Of a DNA stretch of 64,000 nucleotides, positions 1-7,768 are shown piece after piece (position 1 is the first letter of the stretch; every line of letters starts with the position of its first letter). Origin of the DNA: Dokdonella_A sp963758365 (GTDB taxonomy: Bacteria; Pseudomonadota; Gammaproteobacteria; Xanthomonadales; Rhodanobacteraceae); contig CAVWVB010000001.1 in NCBI GenBank assembly GCA_963758365.1, forward strand, positions 2,976,001 through 3,040,000, read 5' to 3'. Below the pieces are notes generated by a model. That model made no database searches and was not told the origin of the DNA. It was given only the letters and a program-made list of their open reading frames with translations. The position numbers and the translations under genes are program-made.

Positions 1-345
1 AGGGAACAACGCGGCCTGACCATGCGGATCCAGGATCCGGCCGTCATGCCGGTGCGCCCGTCCGGTCTGCGCATGCTGCATTTCGCGCTCGGCGGGCTCT
101 TCCTCGCGTTCGCTGCACCGCTCGGCCTGCTGTTCGCGCGCGTGCGCTTCGATCCGCGCGTCCGCTCGGTGCAGCAGCTCGAGCGCACCACGGGCATCCT
201 CGCGATGACCATCGTTCCGAGCTACTTGAATCCGCGTGACCGCCTGCGTGAGCGCACGCGGATCGCGATCGCCGTCGTACTCGTGGTCGCCGCTTTGACC
301 GCGCATGCAGTGATGTACTGGATTCGGCTCAAGGGCGGCGCGTAA
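1..345 (+). CDS. Wzz/GNVR-type polysaccharide chain-length determinant, C-terminal fragment
   Basis: The frame is open from the first base of the window, so the N-terminal part lies outside. The visible 114 residues hold a short motif (RIQDPAVMPVRPSGLR) of the kind that precedes the second transmembrane helix in Wzz-type chain-length proteins of exosortase-A EPS loci. A hydrophobic helix of about 20 residues follows, then a cytoplasmic stretch, and a final membrane helix (about residues 87-107). Such inner-membrane proteins set EPS chain length with a cognate ATPase. The stop codon overlaps the start of the next gene by one base (TAATG), which indicates translational coupling to the kinase-like partner. 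The family call rests on this short C-terminal part and on context. Confidence 0.7.
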   Translation, partial: REQRGLTMRIQDPAVMPVRPSGLRMLHFALGGLFLAFAAPLGLLFARVRFDPRVRSVQQLERTTGILAMTIVPSYLNPRDRLRERTRIAIAVVLVVAALTAHAVMYWIRLKGGA

Positions 346-1124
346 TGACCCATCCCCAGAACAGGCACCCTATTCCCGACCATGTCGGTGCGATGCTCGA
401 TTCGACCGCGGGTGACCTCGGAGGTCGCAGCTCCGCAAGCCGGTCGATCGCGCGGATTACCGAGCCGCGCGCGCTGTCGACCCGCACGCTCGCACAACGC
501 AAACTGATCCATTACGACGATTCGGGACGGCGTTACGCGGATGCGTTCCGCGAGATCCGCACACGTCTGCTGGCCCTGAGCGAGGGCCAGAATTTCGTCA
601 CCCTGCTGACGTCGGTCAGTCCGCGATCGGGAACCAGTTTCGTCGCGCGCAACCTCGCTGCGGCGTTCGCCCTGGACGACGCCAAGACGGCCCTGTTGAT
701 CGACTGCGACCTGCGGCATCCCGCGCAGCACGGTGCGTTTGCGGTGGATCCTGTCGGCGGCGGCCTGATCGACTATCTCGAACACCCCGCGATCGGCATC
801 GAGAAGATTCTCTATCACACCGGAATTCCGCGACTCCGGCTGATTCCGAGCGGGACCCGCCGGGAGATCGGTGGCGAGTATTTTTCGTCGTTCCGCATGC
901 GCGCCACGCTGGATTCGCTGCGCAGCCGCTACCCGGACCGCTATCTGTTTCTCGACGGCCCCACCGTCAAGGACTCTCCGGACGCCCGCATCCTTGCCGA
1001 TCTGGCCGATTTCGTCGTCCTGGTCGTCGGCGACGGCCGCGACACGCCGGCCGCCATCAGCAAGGCGGTGGCGAGCTTCGACCCGAACAAGCTCGCGGGC
1101 TTGGTGTTCAACCAGATTCCGTGA
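345..1124 (+). CDS. BY-kinase/CpsD-like EPS ATPase with a degenerate P-loop
   Basis: This 259-residue protein resembles the cytoplasmic tyrosine autokinase that partners with Wzz. A Walker A' motif is clear (ALLIDCDLRHP, about 116-126), as is a helix typical of these proteins before the P-loop (DAFREIRTRLL, 67-77). The P-loop at about 91-99 reads SPRSGTSFV and lacks the lysine of the consensus GxxGxGK[ST]. No C-terminal tyrosine cluster is present; the protein ends FNQIP. It follows the Wzz gene with a 1-base overlap and precedes the outer-membrane beta-barrel gene. It probably acts as a chain-length or assembly co-regulator. Kinase activity is doubtful on sequence grounds. Confidence 0.75.
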   Translation: MTHPQNRHPIPDHVGAMLDSTAGDLGGRSSASRSIARITEPRALSTRTLAQRKLIHYDDSGRRYADAFREIRTRLLALSEGQNFVTLLTSVSPRSGTSFVARNLAAAFALDDAKTALLIDCDLRHPAQHGAFAVDPVGGGLIDYLEHPAIGIEKILYHTGIPRLRLIPSGTRREIGGEYFSSFRMRATLDSLRSRYPDRYLFLDGPTVKDSPDARILADLADFVVLVVGDGRDTPAAISKAVASFDPNKLAGLVFNQIP

Positions 1125-1194
1125 GATCGTGTCATTCGGGCACGCAAGCCAGGGATTGCGTAACGCCGAGACATCGAGGAGGGGAGAATCGAAT

Positions 1195-2535
1195 ATGGCG
1201 CGATTTCGTTCGTCAGTTTGCATGCTGACCCTGAGCGTCCCGATGATGGCCTGCTCGCAGGTCGCGGTCGGCGCAAGGCTCGACTACAGTCTCGACCTCA
1301 GTCTGGAGCACAACGACAATCTCAATCTGAGCGCGGTCGATCCGATCGTGGAAAACATCCTTACCCCGTCGCTGGGGTTCGTTTTCAGCCAGGAGGGGTC
1401 GACCGTCCAGGCACGCGTGGATGGCGTAGTCGCCTACCGCGATTACCTGCGTGGCACGTATGGGGACGAGCTGCGCAGCCAGCTCGGCGGCCATCTCAAC
1501 TGGGTCATGATTCCCGAGCGATTGTCGTTCACCGCCGAGGACTATCTGGGCGTGCAGCCGATCAACACGCTGGACGCGAATGCGCCATCGAACCAGCAGC
1601 AGACCAACGTGCTTGCGGTCGGTCCGACGCTGAATTTCCGTTTCGGCGCCGCGGCGCGCGGTCAGGCCGAACTTCGCTACATCAACAGCTATGCGGACGT
1701 CACCGACGAATTCGATTCGCAACGCGCGGTCGCGGCGCTGCGGATGATCCGCGACCTCACCGCAACCAGCCAGTTGTCGGGCAACGCCGAAGCCGAGCAC
1801 ATCGACTTCACCCATTCAAGCGGCGGTCCGAGCTTCAATCGCTACCGCGTATACGGGCGCTACGCACAGACGCTGCGCGTAGTCGATTACACGGTCGACC
1901 TCGGCTACACCTGGCTCGATGGCGCCGCGCCGCTCGGCAATCGATCGCAGCCGCTGGTGCGGGCGACGGCGGGATTGCAACTGAGCGACCGCAGCCGCCT
2001 CAGCGTGAGCGGATCGCGCGAGTATTCCGACGCGGCGTCGGACCTCATCAATTCCGTGCAGTCGCGCGTACTGCCGCGCGCAGACGCGCCGATACCGACC
2101 AGCATCTCGATCGGCAGCACGCTGGTCAGCTCGGCCCCCTACCTCGCAAGCACGGCAAACCTTGCCTACACCTACGACGCACCCCGCGGATCGTTCGGGG
2201 CGAGCGCCTTCTACGAGAAGCTCGACTACTTCGGCGTGGCGATCGGCCCGGACGAAACCAACCTCGACCGCGATTCGCGCGGCGGCAGTTTGTTCGCAAG
2301 CTGGCTGTTGCGTCCACAGTGGACGCTCGGCGGCAGCCTGACCACCTATCACGCGCGCTATGCGACACTCGATCGCACGGACAAGACCACCGCCGCCGAG
2401 CTCTACCTGCGCCAGCAACTGACGCGCAACTGGAACTGGCGCCTCGGCTTCGCGCACGCACGCCGCACGAGCACGGCGCCGGGCGAGAATGCGAACCAGA
2501 ACGTCATCCTCGTAAGCATCGGCTACACGCGCTGA
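1195..2535 (+). CDS. Outer-membrane beta-barrel protein of the EPS locus
   Basis: The ATG at 1195 is preceded by a strong purine-rich ribosome binding site (GAGGAGGGGAG). The frame stays open upstream, but that stretch overlaps the kinase-like gene and is not credible coding. The 446-residue product starts with a signal peptide (hydrophobic stretch to about residue 27). It continues with alternating polar and hydrophobic strands rich in Tyr, Arg, Ser and Asn, as in TIGR03016-like, exosortase/PEP-CTERM-associated beta-barrels. It ends in IGYTR, an aromatic-rich terminus typical of outer-membrane barrels. An MAC sequence in the signal region is a poor lipobox. The likely role is EPS export or a structural channel in the outer membrane, judged from position after Wzz and kinase-like genes. 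Confidence 0.7.
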   Translation: MARFRSSVCMLTLSVPMMACSQVAVGARLDYSLDLSLEHNDNLNLSAVDPIVENILTPSLGFVFSQEGSTVQARVDGVVAYRDYLRGTYGDELRSQLGGHLNWVMIPERLSFTAEDYLGVQPINTLDANAPSNQQQTNVLAVGPTLNFRFGAAARGQAELRYINSYADVTDEFDSQRAVAALRMIRDLTATSQLSGNAEAEHIDFTHSSGGPSFNRYRVYGRYAQTLRVVDYTVDLGYTWLDGAAPLGNRSQPLVRATAGLQLSDRSRLSVSGSREYSDAASDLINSVQSRVLPRADAPIPTSISIGSTLVSSAPYLASTANLAYTYDAPRGSFGASAFYEKLDYFGVAIGPDETNLDRDSRGGSLFASWLLRPQWTLGGSLTTYHARYATLDRTDKTTAAELYLRQQLTRNWNWRLGFAHARRTSTAPGENANQNVILVSIGYTR

Positions 2536-2599
2536 CGATGTGCCGACCCGCGCCATCGCATCGCAAGCCGGCATCCCGCGCCATGCGCCGCCCGGGTAG

Positions 2600-3583
2600 A
2601 TGAGTTCGATACTGGTAACCGGCGGCGCCGGCTACATCGGCAGCCATGTCGTGCGCCAGCTCGTCGGACGCGGTGAACGCGTGGTGGTCCTGGACAACCT
2701 TTCGACCGGGTTTCGCGAAGCGGTGATCGGCGCCGAGCTCGTCGTCGGCGACGTCGGCGACGCCGCGCTGGTCGAGAACGTTCTCGCGGCGCATGCGGTC
2801 GACACGGTGATGCATTTCGCGGCGCACACCGTCGTTCCCGAATCGGTAGCGAATCCGCTCAAGTACTACGGCAACAACACCTGCGCGACGCGCAGCCTGC
2901 TTGCGAGCTGCAGTGCAGCCGACATCGGCCGCTTCGTGTTTTCCTCGACTGCCGCGGTCTATGGCATGCCGGCCGCCGGCGTGGCCGACGAGGCAACGCC
3001 GACCGTTCCGATCAATCCGTACGGCAGCTCGAAACTGATGAGCGAAAACATGCTGCGCGACCTGTGCGCGGCGAGCGCGATGCGCCACGTAATCCTGCGC
3101 TACTTCAACGTCGCCGGCTGCGATCCGGCCGGACGCATCGGACAATCGACGCCGAATGCGACCCTGCTGATCAAGGTCGCCTGCGAGCATGCTGCGGGGA
3201 AGCGACCGCAGTTGTCGATATTCGGCACCGACTACGACACACCGGATGGCACGTGCATCCGCGATTACATCCACGTCGAAGACCTTGCAGCCGCGCATCT
3301 CGCTGCACTGGATCACCTGAGTGGCGGCGCCGCTTCGCTGACGCTGAACTGCGGATATGGACATGGATACAGTGTTCGCGAGGTCATCGAAACCGTAGCC
3401 CGAGTCAGTGGCCGCCCGCTTCGTGTCGTGGAGGAGCCGCGCCGCGCCGGCGATCCTGCAGTGCTCATCGCGCGCAGCGATCGCCTCAAGCAGGTATTGG
3501 GCTGGCAACCGCAACACGATGATCTGGAATTCATCGTCCGCACCGCATTGCAATGGGAACTGCGCGAATCGAAGCCGGGCTGA
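2600..3583 (+). CDS. galE: UDP-glucose 4-epimerase
   Basis: The 327-residue protein is a full-length extended SDR. It starts with the NAD-binding motif TGGAGYIGSH (7-16). The family features D-N-L-S-T-G near residue 33, the catalytic YxxxK (YGSSK) and the RYFNVAGCDP block are present, and so is the C-terminal IRDYIHVEDL signature. GalE interconverts UDP-glucose and UDP-galactose and so supplies galactose donors for the EPS. The ATG lies 64 bases after the beta-barrel gene, so it is likely in the same transcript. A hairpin directly after the stop may end this unit. The family call is secure; the exact UDP-sugar is inferred. Confidence 0.93.
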   Translation: MSSILVTGGAGYIGSHVVRQLVGRGERVVVLDNLSTGFREAVIGAELVVGDVGDAALVENVLAAHAVDTVMHFAAHTVVPESVANPLKYYGNNTCATRSLLASCSAADIGRFVFSSTAAVYGMPAAGVADEATPTVPINPYGSSKLMSENMLRDLCAASAMRHVILRYFNVAGCDPAGRIGQSTPNATLLIKVACEHAAGKRPQLSIFGTDYDTPDGTCIRDYIHVEDLAAAHLAALDHLSGGAASLTLNCGYGHGYSVREVIETVARVSGRPLRVVEEPRRAGDPAVLIARSDRLKQVLGWQPQHDDLEFIVRTALQWELRESKPG

Positions 3584-3607
3584 GGCTGCGCGCCAGGCGC
3601 GCGAGCC
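3584..3607 (+). terminator. Hairpin directly after galE
   Basis: Immediately after the galE stop, GGCTGCGCGC and GCGCGCGAGCC can pair as a stem with one bulged G around a CAG loop. No T-run follows, so this is a GC-rich intrinsic-like hairpin rather than a canonical terminator. It lies between galE (+) and a convergent GNAT gene (-), a sensible place for transcription to end. Confidence 0.4.
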
Positions 3608-3725
3608 CGTGTCTCGCATTGACCGCAGCTGCTGCAGATCGGCCTATCCCGCAAACGCCGATCGCCTGGGAACGCCGTTTCAACGATCAGGACACTCACC
3701 ACCGACCTGCAATGCTTTCCCCGGC

Positions 3726-4904
3726 TCAGCGGAGCGCCCGCACCTGCCAGCCGCTGCCCTGGCAGTCCCGCAATGGCGACAGCTTTGCACGCAGTCCCCA
3801 GCGCGCCAGAGCGCGCTCCAGCGACAAGCGCGAACCATGAGGCTTGACGACGACCCAGTGCATGGGCTGCACATGCGAACTGAGCATGCGTTTGTACATC
3901 GCGTCGCCGGCCAGAAAGTCGTAGGACTTCATTCTCTCGGCGATGTACTTCTCTATGGTGACCAGGTGCGCAAGGTAGCCTGGCCGATCGTGCCGAGGTT
4001 CGAGGGCGCCGTAATTCAGCCCGCTGTTGTAGACGTACACGCGCCTGTTCCAGACCAGGTTGTACAGGTATCCGACGAGCGTATTTCCGGCCGACACGCG
4101 TGACAACTGGGTCAGCCCGCTCGAAACGTGCCTGCTTATCAGGTCGCGATGGAATGTCGCGAAGAACGAGCTCCCGAAAGATCCCTTCCGGCCCTTGCTC
4201 TGCCAGTACGTCTCATGGAGGACGCTCAATTCGTCGAAGTAGTCGAGCGCCTGGCCGACCTCACTCGCGGTTTCGACCCTGATTTCTCCGAGCGATTCGT
4301 ATGCGCGGCGCGTCCGCCGCAATCCCGACCGCGTGCTCTTGCCGAGACTCGCGAGATAGCTGCCGCCGGAAGTCTTGATCCGCTCGAGATTCACGACGTA
4401 CGCCGGACTGCTGTGCGAGCGGAATGCACTCATTTCGGCAGGCAGCGCCGCGACGATATGGCGCGCATGGGTCGATGCACTGATGCGCAGATTCCGACAG
4501 CGCGCCTGCGAAGACTTGAGGGCGTCGAATAGCGCCCTGTAGGCACTGCGCTCGGATCCGCGGCGCACCAGCAATCCGCCGTAGTCGATCGTCAGCCGGT
4601 CGATCTCCGGGTCGCCGGTCTCCTGCAAGTGCAGGACGCGCTCACCCAACAGGCGACGCAGTCCACGCTCGTGGGTTTCGATGAGCAGTCCCAGTGCGAC
4701 GATGCCCTGTTCGTCGTCCGCGCGGAAGACGGTCGGCCGCATGGCCTTGGGCAGATGATCGAGCCAGGTGGAGACCCAGGGCCACGCCGAAAACGGCGTT
4801 ACGTCGGCTTGTGCCTCGAGTGCCTGCCAGCACGGACAAAGGTCGGGACACCGTTCAACCGGAATCAGCCGAACCGTGATCGCTGCCCTCGTGGCGTGGT
4901 CCAC
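3726..4904 (-). CDS. BioF2-like GNAT acyltransferase (Acetyltransf_6 type), copy 1
   Basis: This 392-residue protein belongs to the BioF2/CelD-like branch of the GNAT superfamily found in EPS loci. These are expected to transfer an acyl or aminoacyl group to sugars. Conserved blocks shared with its neighbour include PWVSTWLDHLPK near the N-terminus, TRSGLRRTRRAYE, YLYNLVW, VYNSGLNYGALEPRHDRPG and SYDFLAGD. The frame stays open further upstream, but I choose the GTG at 4904. It has GGAGGAGG four bases upstream, the same spacing as the ATG of the paralogue at 6334, and gives a product of matching length (392 against 390). It is transcribed after copy 2 in the same direction with a 257-base gap. 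The substrate is unknown. Confidence 0.8.
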   Translation of the reverse strand: MDHATRAAITVRLIPVERCPDLCPCWQALEAQADVTPFSAWPWVSTWLDHLPKAMRPTVFRADDEQGIVALGLLIETHERGLRRLLGERVLHLQETGDPEIDRLTIDYGGLLVRRGSERSAYRALFDALKSSQARCRNLRISASTHARHIVAALPAEMSAFRSHSSPAYVVNLERIKTSGGSYLASLGKSTRSGLRRTRRAYESLGEIRVETASEVGQALDYFDELSVLHETYWQSKGRKGSFGSSFFATFHRDLISRHVSSGLTQLSRVSAGNTLVGYLYNLVWNRRVYVYNSGLNYGALEPRHDRPGYLAHLVTIEKYIAERMKSYDFLAGDAMYKRMLSSHVQPMHWVVVKPHGSRLSLERALARWGLRAKLSPLRDCQGSGWQVRALR

Positions 4905-5161
4905 TCCACCTCCTCCAACCTGCTGATTGACCGCTCCAATCCCTCGGGCGCGATGAAGGTCGGCTACCGTTCTGTGGGCCAACGCGAGTTTATGGCCAAG
5001 AACGGCATGAGCGAACGCCGCGAGACCGGGAAAGGTACCACGATCAACGTTCCGCGGATGCCGGTAGCGTCCGCCGCTCACGCAGTTTGCAGCAGCGCTT
5101 CACATGGTCTGCCCGTGGTCATGCGCGTGGAATCGTGCTGCTCCGCCGCTGCATCGCTCGT

Positions 5162-6334
5162 TCATTCCTCCGGCGCCCGGGTCGTGTCGTTCGAACAGGC
5201 CTGCAACGGCAGCAGAGCCGCGCTCAGCCGCCAGCGCGTCAGGACGCGGTCGAGCGAGAGTCGCCAGCCATGCGGCTTGACGATGATCCACTCCATCACC
5301 CGCGAATGCGTGCTCAGCGCGCGCTTGTACCTGGCCTCCCCGGCGAGAAAGTCGTACGCCTTCATGCCCTGGGACAGGTAGCTTTCGATCGCTACGAGGT
5401 GCGCCAGATAACCCGGCCGGTCATGCCGCGGATCCAGGGCTCCATAGTTCAATCCACTGTTGTAGAAATAGACGTTCTTGCGCCATACCAGGTTGTACAG
5501 ATACCCGACGAGCGTCGTTCCCGCGGTCACACGCAACAACTGCGTCAGGCCATCGGCATGGTGTCGCCTGATCAGGTCACGATGGAATGCCGCAAAGAAC
5601 GGACTGCCGAAAGATCCCCGCACGCCCTTTCGTTGCCAGTACGCATCGTGCAGCACGCTCAGCTCCGCGAGGAAATCAAGCGCCTGCTCCGCGCTGCCGG
5701 CCGTCTCCACCGATATCTTGCCGAGCGCTTCATAGGCGCGCCGTGTCCGGCGCAGCCCGTAGCGTGTGCTGCTGCCGACTGTGGCGAGATAATCGCCACC
5801 GGCAGCGGCGACCTGTTCGAGATCCACCGCGTATGACGGACTGCTGTGGGCGCGAAATGCACTCGCCGTGGAAGGCAGGGCGGCGAGCACGTGAGGCGCG
5901 TGCAGGGATGCGCTGATACGCAGGTAGCGCTGGCGTGCAAGCGCCGGTGCGAGTATCCCGAACAAGGCCGCATACGCGCGTTCCTCGGTACCGGGCCGCG
6001 CGAGAAGACCACCATAGTCGATCGTCAGATTGTCGATTTCACGATCGCCGGTTTCCTGCAGATGCAGCGCGCGCTGCCCGAGAAAACGACGCATCCCGCG
6101 TTCGGGTGCATCGACCAGCAATCCAAGTGCGAACACTCCTCCGTCGTCCTCGGCCTGGAAGACGCAGGGTTGCCTCGTTTTCGGCAGGTGATCCAGCCAG
6201 GTCGACACCCACGGCCAGGCCGTAAACGGAGAGCCCGCAGACTGTGCCTCCAGCACACGCCAGCGGACGCCGAGATCGTGATATCGGTCGACTGGTGTCA
6301 AGCTTGCGGTCGAGGACATGGCGCGATGACTCAT
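5162..6334 (-). CDS. BioF2-like GNAT acyltransferase (Acetyltransf_6 type), copy 2
   Basis: This 390-residue protein is a close paralogue of the downstream gene, colinear along its whole length. It has the same blocks (PWVSTWLDHLPK, TRYGLRRTRRAYE, YLYNLVW, YNSGLNYGALDPRHDRPG, YDFLAGEARYKR). The ATG at 6334 follows AGGGAGG at four bases, which supports the start. Tandem duplication is the simplest explanation. The differences are spread along the protein, so the event is not recent. These proteins probably modify EPS sugars with an acyl group. The gene is the first of a two-gene minus-strand unit that diverges from the NRPS/PKS operon. Confidence 0.82.
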   Translation of the reverse strand: MSHRAMSSTASLTPVDRYHDLGVRWRVLEAQSAGSPFTAWPWVSTWLDHLPKTRQPCVFQAEDDGGVFALGLLVDAPERGMRRFLGQRALHLQETGDREIDNLTIDYGGLLARPGTEERAYAALFGILAPALARQRYLRISASLHAPHVLAALPSTASAFRAHSSPSYAVDLEQVAAAGGDYLATVGSSTRYGLRRTRRAYEALGKISVETAGSAEQALDFLAELSVLHDAYWQRKGVRGSFGSPFFAAFHRDLIRRHHADGLTQLLRVTAGTTLVGYLYNLVWRKNVYFYNSGLNYGALDPRHDRPGYLAHLVAIESYLSQGMKAYDFLAGEARYKRALSTHSRVMEWIIVKPHGWRLSLDRVLTRWRLSAALLPLQACSNDTTRAPEE

Positions 6335-7039
6335 CCCACCTCCCTAGGTCAGCGATCACGTCCTCGGCCGTCTGCGGATTGCGCACCCATCGCGCTTCCG
6401 CGCTGCCCTGAGCCCGATCTCTCTATACACCGTGCGTCCGCCCATGTCGCGGATGGACGCGACGCCCGCGCGTGACGCAGTGCCTGCGTGGTCGGGGTCG
6501 AGTCCGCGGCAACGCCGCCACCGCCCCCGCGCGCGACATCTGCACGCATAGACTGCCCGCGTCCACACGCCCCCGGTTCGAAGGATAGCCCCGTCCTCCG
6601 ATGTCGGGTAGGTCGGGTGGTCGCAATGTGTGAACCGCGCGGCGCAGTCGCCCGGCGTGCCGACGTGAACGTCGGCGCGGCGGAGCGTCGCTCGGACCCG
6701 CTCCGAGGCAGGCGGCCCGCGCTGGTCCCGCGCGCCGCGACAGTCGGAAATCCACTCGTCCAATGGCTTGCGCTGCATCCGATTCATCGCCATGATCGCC
6801 TCTCCGGGGGCGGCGGGGGAATCCGTGCTTCGGCGGCAGGCCTGAGCCAATGCAATGCCGTCGGATGACCGGATAGTGCGCGGTTGTCGCGGCTGCGGTG
6901 CGCGGCGCAGACCATCGCAAAGGACCGGATTTCACGATATCGGACCCATCGCCTCCGCCGTTTTCCCGGCGCGGACGCCCGTTCCGACAGGCGTCGTCGT
7001 AGCCGGTCGTTCCCGCGAAGGTGTGTCCGGACCATCGAC
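6335..7039. other. Divergent intergenic region between GNAT genes and NRPS operon
   Basis: This 705-base gap separates the minus-strand GNAT unit from the plus-strand NRPS/PKS operon and must hold both promoters. I see no clear -35/-10 pair. One minus-strand reading frame from an ATG at 6793 to a stop at 6356 has a good ribosome binding site (GGAGAGG, five bases upstream) and ends 21 bases before the GNAT start. Its product is rich in Arg and Cys, shows no family motif, and does not look like a folded protein. It may be a decayed gene or chance. No RNA gene is recognised. Confidence 0.5.
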
Positions 7040-7768
7040 ATGTACGAGCACGTTTCCGTCGGCTGCCTGCACCTGGATCCGGATCCGCCCCGCATCCACG
7101 AGCTGGCCGCATTGCTCTCGGGCGACGAACTCGATCGCGCGAAGCGCTTCCGGTTCGCTGACGATCGGCGCCGCTTCGTCGCTGCACGTGGCTGCCTGCG
7201 CGAGTTGCTCGGCGAAGAGCTCGACGTACATCCTCGGGCGCTCGCGCTGCGCTACGGAGCCTGCGGCAAGCCGTTTCTCGCGGATCGATTTGCCGACTCG
7301 GGACTGCAGTTCAACCTCGCGCATTGCGGCGACGTCGCGCTCATCGCAACAGCCTACGGCCGCGGCATCGGCGTGGATATCGAAAGGCTTCGCGAACTCG
7401 AAGACCGGGACGGTCTGGTGGCCGAACATTTCTCGCAACGCGAACAGCTCGAATACGCGGATGTCCGTCCGGAACACCGAACGGCGGCGTTCTTCCATGG
7501 CTGGACGCGCAAGGAGGCGCTGATCAAGGCGCTGGGAGACGGTCTGAGCTTCCCGCTGGACAGCTTCGATGTGTCCCTGGATCCCGGAGTTCCCGCGCGC
7601 CTGCATCGCCTCTGCGACAGGACCGGCGACGACTGCGCGTGGCGCATCCACGATTTTCCTGCTGCCGCGGGCTTCGTCGCTGCGGTGGCGGTCGAGTGCC
7701 ACGAATCGGATCACGGCGTCGGGCTGCGCGAAGCGGCCGTCCGCCCATGGGGAAAACCCCATGTCTGA
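7040..7768 (+). CDS. Sfp-type 4'-phosphopantetheinyl transferase
   Basis: The 242-residue protein carries the two signatures of the family: GVDIERL, with acidic metal ligands, and WTRKEALIKALGDGL, with the KE pair. It moves the phosphopantetheine arm from coenzyme A to carrier-domain serines and so activates the four carrier domains encoded next. The frame is open further upstream, but only the ATG at 7040 gives a normal family N-terminus. Its stop lies inside ATGTCTGA, so it overlaps the NRPS start by eight bases. That shows it is the first gene of the operon and translationally coupled to it. Length is normal for the Sfp group. Confidence 0.93.
   Translation: MYEHVSVGCLHLDPDPPRIHELAALLSGDELDRAKRFRFADDRRRFVAARGCLRELLGEELDVHPRALALRYGACGKPFLADRFADSGLQFNLAHCGDVALIATAYGRGIGVDIERLRELEDRDGLVAEHFSQREQLEYADVRPEHRTAAFFHGWTRKEALIKALGDGLSFPLDSFDVSLDPGVPARLHRLCDRTGDDCAWRIHDFPAAAGFVAAVAVECHESDHGVGLREAAVRPWGKPHV

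Noticed and set aside
1218..2603. Plus-strand frame overlapping the beta-barrel gene
   Set aside because: Out-of-frame, Arg-rich product. The beta-barrel frame has a good ribosome site, a signal peptide and a barrel-type C-terminus.
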